Below, in pieces: positions 44,917 through 53,386 of a DNA stretch of 64,000 nucleotides. Each line of letters starts with the position of its first letter. Within the stretch, counting starts at the first letter, position 1. Source of the stretch: Bacteroides oleiciplenus YIT 12058 (GTDB lineage Bacteria > Bacteroidota > Bacteroidia > Bacteroidales > Bacteroidaceae); the NCBI RefSeq assembly GCF_000315485.1, contig NZ_JH992942.1:536028-600027 (forward strand). The letters are read 5' to 3'. The position numbers were made by a program, and so were the translations under genes. The notes under the pieces were generated by a model. That model was not told the origin of the DNA and did not search any database. It saw only the letters and a program-made list of their open reading frames with translations.

Positions 44917-45758
44917 ACCAAAAACTTGCAATCATAACCGGGGCAGATGGTGGTATGGGAATGGAAATTACACGTGCTGTCGCTTCTGCCGGATATAAAG
45001 TAATCATGGCATGCCGTGATCCGCAAGTTGCAGAAATTAAGCGGCAATCATTAATACAGGAAACCGGGAATACAGCACTTGAGATAGTACCGATAAATCT
45101 TGCTTCTTTATCTTCTGTAGCTTCCTTTGCAGATGAACTCCTTCGTCGGGGAGAAACAATTACTTTGTTGATGAACAATGCCGGGACCATGGAAACCAGA
45201 AGGTGCATTACCGAAGATGGGTTAGAACGCACCGTCAGTGTCAATTATGTAGGTCCTTATCTCTTAACCCGCAAGTTATTGCCATTGCTGGGGGAAGGGA
45301 GTCGTATCGTGAATATGGTATCCTGTACGTATGCCATTGGCAAATTGGATTTTCCGGATTTCTTCTTGTATGGAAAGAAAGGTGCTTTCTGGCGTATTCC
45401 GATTTATAGTAATACGAAATTAGCACTGACTCTGTTTACAATAGCTTTGGCAGAGAAGGTGAAAGAAAAAGGAATTGTTGTCAATGCTGCTGATCCGGGT
45501 ATTGTTTCTACGAAGATTATCACGATGCATATGTGGTTTGACCCTCTGACAGATCTGTTTTTCCGTCCGTTCATCCGTACTCCCCGGCAAGGTGCGGCAA
45601 CCGCAATTAATCTGTTACTGAATGAAGAAGCAGGACAATATACCGGCACACTGAATGTGAGTTGCCATCCTAAACCACTTTCTGAAAAGTATATCCATCA
45701 TGTACAAATGAAGAATTTGTGGGACAAAACGGAGGAGATTGTTGAAAAATGGTTATAA
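44913..45758 (+). CDS. Short-chain dehydrogenase/reductase, probable 3-beta-hydroxysteroid dehydrogenase
   Basis: This 281-residue SDR has the cofactor motif TGADGGMG at about 9-16, NNAG at about 87-90, an active-site Ser in IVNMVSCTYAIG, and YSNTK as the YxxxK catalytic pair, followed by VVNAADPGIVST. It looks like the retinol/steroid dehydrogenase branch of SDRs. It is translationally coupled to the flavin reductase gene. In the described Bacteroidetes cluster the SDR reduces the 3-oxo group to a 3-beta-hydroxyl; stereochemistry cannot be read from the sequence. Confidence 0.8.
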   Translation: MNQKLAIITGADGGMGMEITRAVASAGYKVIMACRDPQVAEIKRQSLIQETGNTALEIVPINLASLSSVASFADELLRRGETITLLMNNAGTMETRRCITEDGLERTVSVNYVGPYLLTRKLLPLLGEGSRIVNMVSCTYAIGKLDFPDFFLYGKKGAFWRIPIYSNTKLALTLFTIALAEKVKEKGIVVNAADPGIVSTKIITMHMWFDPLTDLFFRPFIRTPRQGAATAINLLLNEEAGQYTGTLNVSCHPKPLSEKYIHHVQMKNLWDKTEEIVEKWL

Positions 45759-45760
45759 AA

Positions 45761-45795
45761 GGAAGAGGCGTAGATGTTTTTTTACGCCTCTCCTG
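45761..45795. terminator. Terminator between the SDR and pfkA
   Basis: GAGGCGTA at 45765-45772 pairs with TACGCCTC at 45783-45790 around a T-rich loop, between convergent genes; it could act in both directions. Confidence 0.7.
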
Positions 45796-45818
45796 TTATT
45801 TCAAAATACTATTCTTAA

Positions 45819-46799
45819 TTAAATAGATAATTCTCTCAGAACATTTACCAATTCTCTCTTAATCGGCTTATCATTTTTGATGGCTTTTGTGAAAGGAACA
45901 TATACCACTTCGTCATGTTCGATACCAATCATTACGTTCCGTTGTCCTTCCATGATTGCATCAATAGCAGCTGCACCGAGTCGGCTGGCGAGGATACGGT
46001 CGTGAGCCGTGGGGCTTCCACCACGTTGTAGGTGGCCAAGGATAGTAACACGTACGTCATATTGCGGATACTCGTTCTTAACACGTTCGGCAAAATGCAT
46101 GGCTCCGCCAGTCAATTCACTTTCTGCCACAATCACAATACTACTGTTCTTGGATTTGCGGAAGCCATTCTTGATAAACTCTTCCAGTTGGTCGACTTCT
46201 GTACTGAATTCCGGGATAATAGCAGCCTCCGCACCTGATGCGATGGCACCGTTCAAAGCAAGAAAACCGGCATCACGTCCCATTACTTCCACGAAAAATA
46301 AACGTTCGTGAGAGGTAGCGGTGTCACGAATTTTATCTACAGCATCCAAAATCGTATTTAATGCTGTATCATAGCCGATAGTCGTATCAGTTCCGTACAG
46401 GTCATTATCAATGGTACCCGGTAATCCGATGCAGGGCACATCGAATTCTTGTGCAAAGACGCGGGCGCCTGTTAACGAACCATCACCACCGATGATAACC
46501 AAGGCATCAATGCCTTCTTTTTTCATATTATCATACGCTATCTGGCGCCCTTCGGGTGTTGTGAATTCTTGGCAGCGGGCCGTCTTTAATATAGTACCAC
46601 CCAATTGTATAATATTACTTACGTTCTGGCTTTTGAATTCTTTGATTTCGCCGGTTACCAGACCTCGGTAACCTCTATATATACCTTTTACTTGTAGTCC
46701 GTTGTAAATAGCAGAGCGTGTTACCGCACGAATAGCGGCGTTCATTCCCGGAGCATCTCCTCCTGATGTCAAAATACCTATGCACTTAACTGTTCCCAT
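45819..46799 (-). CDS. pfkA: ATP-dependent 6-phosphofructokinase
   Basis: This 326-residue glycolytic enzyme phosphorylates fructose 6-phosphate. Motifs are GILTSGGDAPGMNAAIRA (ATP site), IIGGDGSLTGA, the catalytic LPGTIDNDLYGTDTTIGYDTALN, and VEVMGRDAGFLAL. Gly in GGDGS favours ATP rather than pyrophosphate as donor, an inference from family rules. It has its own minus-strand -7 box at 46856-46863, so it may be expressed separately from ispH upstream. Confidence 0.95.
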   Translation of the reverse strand: MGTVKCIGILTSGGDAPGMNAAIRAVTRSAIYNGLQVKGIYRGYRGLVTGEIKEFKSQNVSNIIQLGGTILKTARCQEFTTPEGRQIAYDNMKKEGIDALVIIGGDGSLTGARVFAQEFDVPCIGLPGTIDNDLYGTDTTIGYDTALNTILDAVDKIRDTATSHERLFFVEVMGRDAGFLALNGAIASGAEAAIIPEFSTEVDQLEEFIKNGFRKSKNSSIVIVAESELTGGAMHFAERVKNEYPQYDVRVTILGHLQRGGSPTAHDRILASRLGAAAIDAIMEGQRNVMIGIEHDEVVYVPFTKAIKNDKPIKRELVNVLRELSI

Positions 46800-46855
46800 A
46801 ACAATCTTTTAGTTTGATGTTAATAATCGCTGCACTGCAGCCTGTTTTCGCTCGG

Positions 46856-46863
46856 CAAAGATA
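46856..46863 (-). promoter_or_regulatory. -7 box TATCTTTG of pfkA
   Basis: The complement of 46856-46863 is an exact TAnnTTTG match 57 bases before the pfkA start. Confidence 0.65.
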
Positions 46864-46922
46864 GCAAAAAGCTGAGGGCGTTATTCATATTTAATGTTAA
46901 TTTGTTGTTTCAAAGCGGTGAC

Positions 46923-47795
46923 TTATTGTCCTGTAAGTCGCGATTGAATAGCCTTGGAAATTTCTTCCATCAACCATTTCGGGGTAGAGGTCGCCCCGCA
47001 CACTCCGATAGAAGAAGCTCCGGAGAGCAGAGAACCGTCTATCTCTTCTGCGCTATCTATCAAGTGGGAATTAGGATTGACTTTCTGGCATTCGCTGAAC
47101 AACATTTTCCCGTTGGAACTTTTCTTTCCGCTGACAAAAAATACCAGATCGTGTGATGCAACGAATTTCCTTATATTCGGGATACGATTGGCTACTTGGC
47201 GGCAGATGGTATCGTAATATTCAAACGTGACTTCAGGTGAGATGTGTTCCTTAATGTATTCCACTATCTTCTGGAATTCGTCCAGCGACTTCGTGGTTTG
47301 CGAATATAAGCGAATACTTTTGCTCAAATCCAGCTTTTGGGCTTCTTCCAACTTTTCAATAACAATCGCTTTTCCGGTGGTTTGCCCCACCAGTCCGAGG
47401 ACTTCTGCATGACCGGTTTTCCCATAGATAACGATTTGCTTATCTGAGTTATCTTTCTGGGTATACTCTTGCTTAATCTTTTTTTGTAATCGGAGTACTA
47501 CCGGGCAAGTGGCGTCGATGATTTCAATATTGTTACGGCGGGCAATTTCATACGTTTCGGGTGGTTCGCCGTGGGCACGTAGCAACACTTTGGCGTTGTG
47601 CAGGTGATTGAAATCGTCGTGATTGATAGTGATGAGTCCCATCTCTTTCAGGCGTTCCACTTCGCGGCTGTTGTGTACGATGTCTCCCAAGCAATACAGC
47701 GTACCGCCTTTCGTCAATTCTTCTTCAGCTTTATTTATCGCGGTGACTACGCCGAAGCAGAAGCCGGACCCCTCATCTATTTCTACTTTTACCAT
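46923..47795 (-). CDS. ispH: 4-hydroxy-3-methylbut-2-enyl diphosphate reductase
   Basis: This 290-residue Fe-S enzyme catalyses the last step of the MEP isoprenoid pathway, yielding IPP and DMAPP. The three cluster Cys residues are in GFCFGVVTA, IDATCPVV and IGVCGATSTP. Also present are GDIVHNSREVERLKEMGL, RAHGEPP (HGxx), YGKTGHAEVLG and FFVSGKKSSNGKMLF. It is separated from cmk upstream by a 128-bp gap that contains the four-unit 22-bp repeat array. Confidence 0.95.
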   Translation of the reverse strand: MVKVEIDEGSGFCFGVVTAINKAEEELTKGGTLYCLGDIVHNSREVERLKEMGLITINHDDFNHLHNAKVLLRAHGEPPETYEIARRNNIEIIDATCPVVLRLQKKIKQEYTQKDNSDKQIVIYGKTGHAEVLGLVGQTTGKAIVIEKLEEAQKLDLSKSIRLYSQTTKSLDEFQKIVEYIKEHISPEVTFEYYDTICRQVANRIPNIRKFVASHDLVFFVSGKKSSNGKMLFSECQKVNPNSHLIDSAEEIDGSLLSGASSIGVCGATSTPKWLMEEISKAIQSRLTGQ

Positions 47796-47838
47796 GATCT
47801 AATAGCTTGATATAAAGATAATAAACCAGCCCTGAAAA

Positions 47839-47926
47839 GGGCTACACCTTTTACTGTCCAGGGCTACACCCTTTGTCTCGGATGGCTACATCCTTTGTGA
47901 CATAGGGCTACACCCTTTTTCTTTTA
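47839..47926. repeat. Array of four 22-bp degenerate direct repeats
   Basis: GGGCTACACC or a close variant starts at 47839, 47861, 47883 and 47905, exactly 22 bp apart. The first 15 or so positions of each unit are well conserved (consensus GGGCTACACCCTTTG) and the rest varies. The last unit touches the cmk stop codon. The array is between cmk and ispH, inside what should be one minus-strand transcript. Confidence 0.88.
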
Positions 47927-48613
47927 TCCCTTAACGGTTTTGTTGAATTGCTCTTGCAACCATTCCTTTTGTTGAGGAATAGTCATGTTTGTATTATCTA
48001 ACAGGAATGCGTCATCCGCCTTGCGAAGAGGGCTTACTTCCCGGTTCTGGTCAATGTAATCTCGTTGCTTCACGTTTTCCAGGATTTCATCAAAACTGGC
48101 TTCTTGACCTTTGGCTTTCAGCTCATCAAAACGACGCTGTGCACGGATTTCGGGTGTGGCAGTCACGAATATTTTCAATTCAGCATCAGGAAATACAGTA
48201 GTTCCGATATCACGCCCGTCCATGACAATCCCCTTGGCATTTCCCATTGCCTGTTGCTGAGCTACCATCGCTTCACGTACGAATCCTAAAGCTGCGATGG
48301 GGCTGACGCGGGAGGAAACTACTATACCGCGGATTTTATCTTCTACATTCACTCCGTTCAGGTAAGTATCCGGACGTCCGGTTTCCGGATTCAGTTGGAA
48401 TGAGATATGGATATTACCGATTTCTTTCCGGAGTCTTTCCGTATCAATCTCATTCCCTTGAAAGATACCGTTTTCTATACTGTATAGAGTGACTGCGCGA
48501 TACATGGCACCACTGTCGATGTAGATGTAGCCTATTTCATGGGCAAGGTCTTTTGCCATAGTGCTCTTCCCACAAGAGGAAAAACCGTCGATTGCAATAG
48601 TTATCTTTTTCAT
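47924..48613 (-). CDS. cmk: Cytidylate kinase
   Basis: This 229-residue enzyme phosphorylates CMP and dCMP. It has the P-loop GFSSCGKST at about 10-18, the substrate segment YIDSGAMYRAVTLY, DGRDIGTTVFPDAELKIFVTA, and R-Q-R-D in VKQRDYIDQNREVSPL. It lies 22 bases downstream of the PorQ-like gene and upstream of ispH. Confidence 0.95.
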   Translation of the reverse strand: MKKITIAIDGFSSCGKSTMAKDLAHEIGYIYIDSGAMYRAVTLYSIENGIFQGNEIDTERLRKEIGNIHISFQLNPETGRPDTYLNGVNVEDKIRGIVVSSRVSPIAALGFVREAMVAQQQAMGNAKGIVMDGRDIGTTVFPDAELKIFVTATPEIRAQRRFDELKAKGQEASFDEILENVKQRDYIDQNREVSPLRKADDAFLLDNTNMTIPQQKEWLQEQFNKTVKG

Positions 48614-48635
48614 TTTGAGTTATACTATTTATATA

Positions 48636-49601
48636 TTATAAGGTATACGACAGATTAAAGATGAGTGAGGATGAACTCACGTGATATTTGGCGTATGCCA
48701 TTCCCAGTTTCAACCGTTTCAGCTGTATACCTGCACCGCAGGTGAAACCGGCCCAATGGCTGGAGCCGTTTATTTTCATTTCTTCTCCACGGTGAAAGTT
48801 ATATCCGGCTGCCAGATAAAAGTTGTCGGTTGGAAGAAAATCTATTCCGAGGGCTATGTGATTTAACAATTTCTTTCCGAAATTGTTTGCTGCCGTGGCT
48901 GAGGCACTCCAATGCGTCAAATCATGCAAGGTCAGGGAAAGCCGGAACGGGGCATGTGCCAGGCGTTTGCTAAAACCAAGCAGTACATCAATAGGCAACT
49001 TTTCATGTCGCTCTTCAAAAGTTTTGAGTTGCCCTCCCAGATTGCGCGCGACGAGTGAGGCAGAAAAATCAGACTCCTGATGATAATAATTCAGTCCCAG
49101 ATCAACGCCGACGGCGAATGAAGAATATTTATCGTAATGAGAATAGATGAGGTTGGTGCGTACACCACCACTCCAATAATCACTTAAATCATAGGTGTAA
49201 ATGCTTGATATAGAGATGTCTTTGGCAGAGAAAGTTCCGATTTCAATATTTTCTTCGGTGGTTTCTTTCAATTCCCCATAGTCTACGTACTGAGCGGTAA
49301 CTGCCCACGTGGAACGCTCGCCTGCGGTTTTTGCAAATGCGGCTCCGGCAACGTTTACGCCATCCATATAAAGCATATAATTCAGATTGAGAGTTTTATC
49401 CGCTACGCACGAAAGAAGGGCAGGGTTTTGGACAGCCATGGTCAAATCGTCTTCTATGATAGAAATGTTTTCTCCACCCAGCGCCGATGCATGGGCGGAA
49501 AAGGGAAGTTTCAGAAATTGGAAGGCGCTGGTTCCGTCTTGTGCACGTAAAACGGAGAAAATCAGGAGTAGTAGCGCCGTTATAAAAGACTTTTTCAACA
49601 T
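48636..49601 (-). CDS. porQ: PorQ-like outer-membrane protein (type IX secretion-related)
   Basis: This 321-residue beta-barrel protein of the PorP/PorQ-like FadL group has the start MLKKSFITALLLLIFSVLRAQDGTSAFQFLKLPFSAHASALGG and the NPALLS segment typical of PorQ. I set the start at the ATG at 49601, since it begins a signal peptide and a -7 box lies at 49620-49627; the longer frame to 49787 has no signal features. PorQ belongs to the type IX secretion system in Porphyromonas. No other type IX gene is in the window, so its role here is open. Confidence 0.82.
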   Translation of the reverse strand: MLKKSFITALLLLIFSVLRAQDGTSAFQFLKLPFSAHASALGGENISIIEDDLTMAVQNPALLSCVADKTLNLNYMLYMDGVNVAGAAFAKTAGERSTWAVTAQYVDYGELKETTEENIEIGTFSAKDISISSIYTYDLSDYWSGGVRTNLIYSHYDKYSSFAVGVDLGLNYYHQESDFSASLVARNLGGQLKTFEERHEKLPIDVLLGFSKRLAHAPFRLSLTLHDLTHWSASATAANNFGKKLLNHIALGIDFLPTDNFYLAAGYNFHRGEEMKINGSSHWAGFTCGAGIQLKRLKLGMAYAKYHVSSSSLIFNLSYTL

Positions 49602-49619
49602 TTCATTTAAAATTATTGC

Positions 49620-49627
49620 CAAAGATA
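49620..49627 (-). promoter_or_regulatory. -7 box TATCTTTG of the porQ-cmk-ispH unit
   Basis: The complement of 49620-49627 is an exact TAnnTTTG match 19 bases before the chosen porQ start and supports that start. Confidence 0.65.
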
Positions 49628-49762
49628 CGGTATTTTTAAAATATCTCGTTACATTTGTGGCACAAAAGCGCAGGTGTGCTTTGTGAAGGATAAAAAAAAC
49701 AAAAATGGGTGCATATTGTCTTAAAAAAGATAGTACGGCTGAACGTTTTGCAGAAAAAGTAC

Positions 49763-49770
49763 TATATTTG
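49763..49770 (+). promoter_or_regulatory. -7 box TATATTTG of tonB
   Basis: An exact TAnnTTTG match 38 bases before the tonB ATG. Confidence 0.6.
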
Positions 49771-49807
49771 CCCAAAATGAGAAACACGTTAAAATAATAT
49801 TATAATT

Positions 49808-50494
49808 ATGGAAATTAAGAAAACACCTAAAGCAGATTTGGAGAACAAAAAATCGACTTGGATGCTTATTGGTTATGTTATTGTGCTTGCCTTTATGTTT
49901 ATAGCATTTGAATGGACGAAGCGCGATATCAAAATTGATACGAGCCAGGCCCTTACTGATCTCTTTTTTGAGGAAGAAATGGTTCCTATTACTGAACAGG
50001 AAGAAAAGGTTGCTCCTCCTCCTCCAGAAGTAGCTCCGATTAACGAAACTCTGGAAATTGTAGCTGACGATGCTGATGTGGAAGAAACAGTTATCGCTTC
50101 TTCTGAAGAAACTGGTAAGGCAGTAGAAGTAAAGTATGTGCCTGTAACAGTTGTTGAGGAAGAACCGGAAGAACAAACTATTTTTGAGGTTGTAGAACAA
50201 ATGCCTGAATTCCCGAATGGTGGTATGGCTGGTTTGATGCAATTCTTGAGTAAGAACATCAAATATCCGACTATCGCACAGGAAAATGGTACTCAAGGTC
50301 GTGTAACAGTACAGTTCGTTGTTAATAAGGACGGTAGTATTGTAGATGCTAAAGTCATAAGAGGTGTTGACCCGTATTTGGATAAAGAAGCACTTCGTGT
50401 GATTGGTACCATGCCGAAATGGAAGCCTGGTATGCAGCGTGGTAAACCTGTACGCGTTAAGTATACGGTGCCTGTAATGTTCAGATTGCAGTAA
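49808..50494 (+). CDS. tonB: TonB energy-transducing protein
   Basis: This 228-residue protein has one N-terminal membrane segment (about 18-36, STWMLIGYVIVLAFMFIAFEW), a periplasmic linker rich in Glu, Val and Pro (APPPPEVAP) and a C-terminal TonB domain (about 145-228: MPEFPNGGMAGLMQFLSKNIKYP, GRVTVQFVVNKDGSI, WKPGMQRGKPVRVKYTVPVMF). It would pass proton-motive energy from ExbB-ExbD (encoded 3-5 kb downstream) to SusC-type receptors. The linker is acidic rather than the more usual Lys-Pro-rich type. A strong terminator follows. Confidence 0.93.
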   Translation: MEIKKTPKADLENKKSTWMLIGYVIVLAFMFIAFEWTKRDIKIDTSQALTDLFFEEEMVPITEQEEKVAPPPPEVAPINETLEIVADDADVEETVIASSEETGKAVEVKYVPVTVVEEEPEEQTIFEVVEQMPEFPNGGMAGLMQFLSKNIKYPTIAQENGTQGRVTVQFVVNKDGSIVDAKVIRGVDPYLDKEALRVIGTMPKWKPGMQRGKPVRVKYTVPVMFRLQ

Positions 50495-50510
50495 TACGTT
50501 ATCGATATAA

Positions 50511-50545
50511 AAAAGAGGCTGCCGAAAAAGCAGCCTCTTTTTATT
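50511..50545 (+). terminator. Terminator of tonB
   Basis: A perfect 12-bp stem (50511-50522 with 50530-50541) with a 7-nt loop is followed by T residues, 16 bases after the tonB stop. Confidence 0.9.
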
Positions 50546-50574
50546 ACCTCTATTCTTCTTAATTTACTATCACT

Positions 50575-51549
50575 ATGTTTACAGCTTCCGAGCTTCTCGA
50601 AAATTTTAATTCTCATATTGCTGGTTTACAGTTTACGCGTACTCCGAAAGGGTTGTATGCTCCGGTAGAATATGTTTTGTCTATGGGCGGAAAACGGATT
50701 CGCCCGGTATTAATGTTGATGGCATACAATCTATATCAGGAAGATGTGACCAGAATTTATGCCCCAGCCACTGGTATTGAAGTCTATCATAATTACACTC
50801 TTCTGCATGATGACCTGATGGATTGTGCTGATCGTCGCAGAGGAAAAGAAACTGTTCACAAAGTTTGGAATGATAATACGGCTATTCTTTCAGGAGATGC
50901 AATGCTGGTTCTTGCCTATCAATTTATGGCAGAATGTCCTTCGGCTTTTCTGAAAGAAGTTATGGACCTTTTTAGTCTGACAGCTCTTGAAATATGTGAA
51001 GGGCAGCAGATGGATATGGAGTTTGAACAAAGGAACGATGTTGCGGCAGAAGAATACTTGGAAATGATTCGCCTGAAAACTGCGGTTTTATTGGCTGCAA
51101 GTCTGAAGATAGGGGCTCGCTTGGGCGGCGCTTCAGTGGAAGATGCCGAGCGCTTGTATGATTTTGGTATGCACGTGGGAGTTGCTTTCCAATTGAAAGA
51201 TGATTTTTTGGATGTTTATGGTAATCCCAAGGTGTTTGGAAAGAATATTGGTGGAGACATTCTTTGCAATAAAAAAACGTATATGCTGATTAAGGCATTG
51301 GAGCATGCCGATGTGGAACAGCGTAGTCAATTGAATCGTTGGATAAATGCAGAGACTTTCCAACCGGCTGAAAAGATTGCAGCCGTCACAGAACTATATG
51401 ACCGGATTGGTGTGAAAGAGATCTGCGAGAATAAAATGTCAGAGTATAGTAATCGTGCAATGGAAAGTCTTGCAGCAGTCGGAATTGCAGAGGAAAAGAA
51501 AGAAGAACTTCGAAAAATTATAGAAAATCTGATGCACAGAGAAGTGTAA
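50575..51549 (+). CDS. Polyprenyl (geranylgeranyl/farnesyl-type) diphosphate synthase
   Basis: This 324-residue trans-isoprenyl chain enzyme has the first Asp-rich motif in LLHDDLMDCADRRRGKETVH, the second in FQLKDDFLDVYGNPKVFGK, and GGKRIRPVLMLMAY near the start. It extends allylic diphosphates with IPP. Chain length (C15, C20 or longer) depends on residues before the first motif and is not decided here. It starts a run with the next two genes, 17 and -4 bases apart. It uses the product of the IspH reaction encoded 3 kb away. Confidence 0.92.
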   Translation: MFTASELLENFNSHIAGLQFTRTPKGLYAPVEYVLSMGGKRIRPVLMLMAYNLYQEDVTRIYAPATGIEVYHNYTLLHDDLMDCADRRRGKETVHKVWNDNTAILSGDAMLVLAYQFMAECPSAFLKEVMDLFSLTALEICEGQQMDMEFEQRNDVAAEEYLEMIRLKTAVLLAASLKIGARLGGASVEDAERLYDFGMHVGVAFQLKDDFLDVYGNPKVFGKNIGGDILCNKKTYMLIKALEHADVEQRSQLNRWINAETFQPAEKIAAVTELYDRIGVKEICENKMSEYSNRAMESLAAVGIAEEKKEELRKIIENLMHREV

Positions 51550-51566
51550 TTGTACTTTTTGAAGGT

Positions 51567-52280
51567 ATGCCTTATAGAAGATTACCAAATACAGACCAGG
51601 CGAGAATACGGGCACTGAAAGCAGTGGTTGCAAAAGCTGATACCTATAATCTTTATGATTTGGCAGTTTCTTTAAAGACATTGACCGAAGCCCGGAATTT
51701 TCTGACAAGATTTGAAGCTGCTCAATCCTACTATTCCCAATGTTTTGAACGCCAATCCCAAGCAGGACATAAACATCAGGCTAATGTAAAGATGGCGCGT
51801 CTGTACGTTTCTCATTTTATTCAGGTGTTGAATCTGGCAGTGATTCGTTCAGAACTGCGCGCAGCGCATAAAGCGTATTATGGTTTGCCATCCGATAGTA
51901 CAAACGTTCCGGATTTGTCGACAGAGGCTGCATTAGTGGAGTGGGGGAGAAAAATCATTGATGGAGAGGCTAAGCGAACTTCACAAGGTGGTATTCCTAT
52001 TTATAATCCTACAATTGCAAAAGTTAGGGTACATTATGATATCTTTACAGATAGCTATGACAGGCAGAAGAATCTGCAGGCTTTGACAGCACGTAGCTTA
52101 GATGCCCTTTCTGCAATGCGGACTACTGCAGATGAGCTGATATTGGATATTTGGAATCAAGTGGAAAAGAAATTTGAAGACGTCTCTCCTAATGAGAAAC
52201 GTCTGAATTTGTGTCGTGATTACGGACTGATTTACTATTACCGTACCGGCGAAAAACGAAAGGAAGAAGCGAACGAATGA
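51567..52280 (+). CDS. Conserved Bacteroidetes protein of unknown function
   Basis: I do not recognise a named family. It is a 237-residue cytoplasmic, mostly helical protein with no signal peptide or membrane segment. It is rich in heptad-like helices (ARIRALKAVVAKADTYNLYDLAVSLKTLTEARNFL) and has a long basic stretch (QSQAGHKHQANVKMARLYVSHFIQVLNLAV). The C terminus is charged (RTGEKRKEEANE). It lies between a polyprenyl synthase and TatD and overlaps the tatD start by four bases (ATGA), so the three are likely made together. Nothing in it points to catalysis. Confidence 0.75.
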   Translation: MPYRRLPNTDQARIRALKAVVAKADTYNLYDLAVSLKTLTEARNFLTRFEAAQSYYSQCFERQSQAGHKHQANVKMARLYVSHFIQVLNLAVIRSELRAAHKAYYGLPSDSTNVPDLSTEAALVEWGRKIIDGEAKRTSQGGIPIYNPTIAKVRVHYDIFTDSYDRQKNLQALTARSLDALSAMRTTADELILDIWNQVEKKFEDVSPNEKRLNLCRDYGLIYYYRTGEKRKEEANE

Positions 52281-53056
52281 GATTGATCGATACACATTCC
52301 CATCTTTTTTTAGAGGAATTTTCAGAAGATTTGCCGCAGGTTATTGAACGTGCACGTGCTGTTGGGGTTACTCATATCTTTATGCCCAATATTGACAGTA
52401 CGACTATTGATGTAATGCTTTCGGCTTGTGATGCTTATAAAGGTTACTGTTTTCCCATGATTGGCTTACACCCAACTTCAGTGAATACTGATTATAAAAA
52501 GGAATTGGATATTGTAGTGCGTGAATTGGAATCTTCCAGAGAATATGTAGCAATAGGAGAGATTGGTATGGACCTCTATTGGGACAAAACTTTCCTGAAA
52601 GAACAACAAATCGTATTGGATAGACAAGTCAACTGGGCATTGGAATATGATCTTCCTGTTGTTATTCATTGTCGGGATGCTTTTGATTATATATATAAGG
52701 TGCTGGAACCTTACAAAAATAGTCGCTTAAAAGGAATATTTCATAGTTTTACAGGCACTATCGAGGAGGCTGCCCGGATTCTTGAGTTTCCTGGTTTTTC
52801 CATTGGAATAAATGGTGTGGTCACTTTTAAAAAGTCCCATCTTCCGGAAGTTTTGTTGAAAATACCTTTAGAGAAGATTGTCTTAGAAACCGATTCTCCT
52901 TATCTGACTCCAGTGCCGAATCGTGGTAAAAGAAATGAGAGCGCTAATGTGAAGGATACGTTGATGAAGGTTTCCGAGATTTATCGGATGTCTCCTGAGG
53001 CCGTTGGAAACGTGACTTCTGAAAACGCTTTAAAAGTGTTTGGAATGCTCAAATAA
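52277..53056 (+). CDS. tatD: TatD family metal-dependent hydrolase
   Basis: This 259-residue TIM-barrel enzyme has the metal-site DTHSHLFLEEF, GEIGMDLYW, VIHCRDAF, IFHSFTGTIEEA and the ending VLETDSPYLTPVPNRGKRNES. TatD proteins have 3'-5' DNA exonuclease activity in known cases. The start overlaps the stop of the upstream gene. Confidence 0.93.
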   Translation: MRLIDTHSHLFLEEFSEDLPQVIERARAVGVTHIFMPNIDSTTIDVMLSACDAYKGYCFPMIGLHPTSVNTDYKKELDIVVRELESSREYVAIGEIGMDLYWDKTFLKEQQIVLDRQVNWALEYDLPVVIHCRDAFDYIYKVLEPYKNSRLKGIFHSFTGTIEEAARILEFPGFSIGINGVVTFKKSHLPEVLLKIPLEKIVLETDSPYLTPVPNRGKRNESANVKDTLMKVSEIYRMSPEAVGNVTSENALKVFGMLK

Positions 53057-53218
53057 CATCGCAAAGATTTTAAAGTTTATTAATTTTGAGATTTTATTAA
53101 AGATAAAACAGGGAGAATGAAGGGCAAGAACGAAAAAAAGAATACATTTGTAGCTGAAAACGCTTGTGGTTCGCATTTTTTTTGTAATTTGCAGCCGTTT
53201 TAGAAAGAAGCGTCTATT

Positions 53219-53306
53219 GGAGAGATGCTCGAGTGGTTGAAGAGGCACGCCTGGAAAGCGTGTATACCTCTAAAGGGTATCCGGGGTTCGAATCCCCGTC
53301 TCTCCG
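53219..53306 (+). tRNA. tRNA-Ser (GGA)
   Basis: An 88-nt cloverleaf with acceptor GGAGAGA/TCTCTCC, anticodon stem CACGC/GCGTG around CTGGAAA (anticodon GGA), a long variable arm (TATACCTCTAAAGGGTATC) as in serine tRNAs, and T-loop GGGGTTCGAATCCCC. Discriminator base is G; CCA is not encoded. Confidence 0.97.
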
Positions 53307-53386
53307 CGGAATGAAAGAAGGAAACAAAAACAATAAATGAATATAATAAACAATTTAATTAATTAATCTTAAAAATTAGACACACA

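Noticed and set aside
49602..49787. N-terminal extension of the PorQ-like protein
   Set aside because: The extension lies upstream of the -7 box and hides a good signal peptide that starts at 49601.
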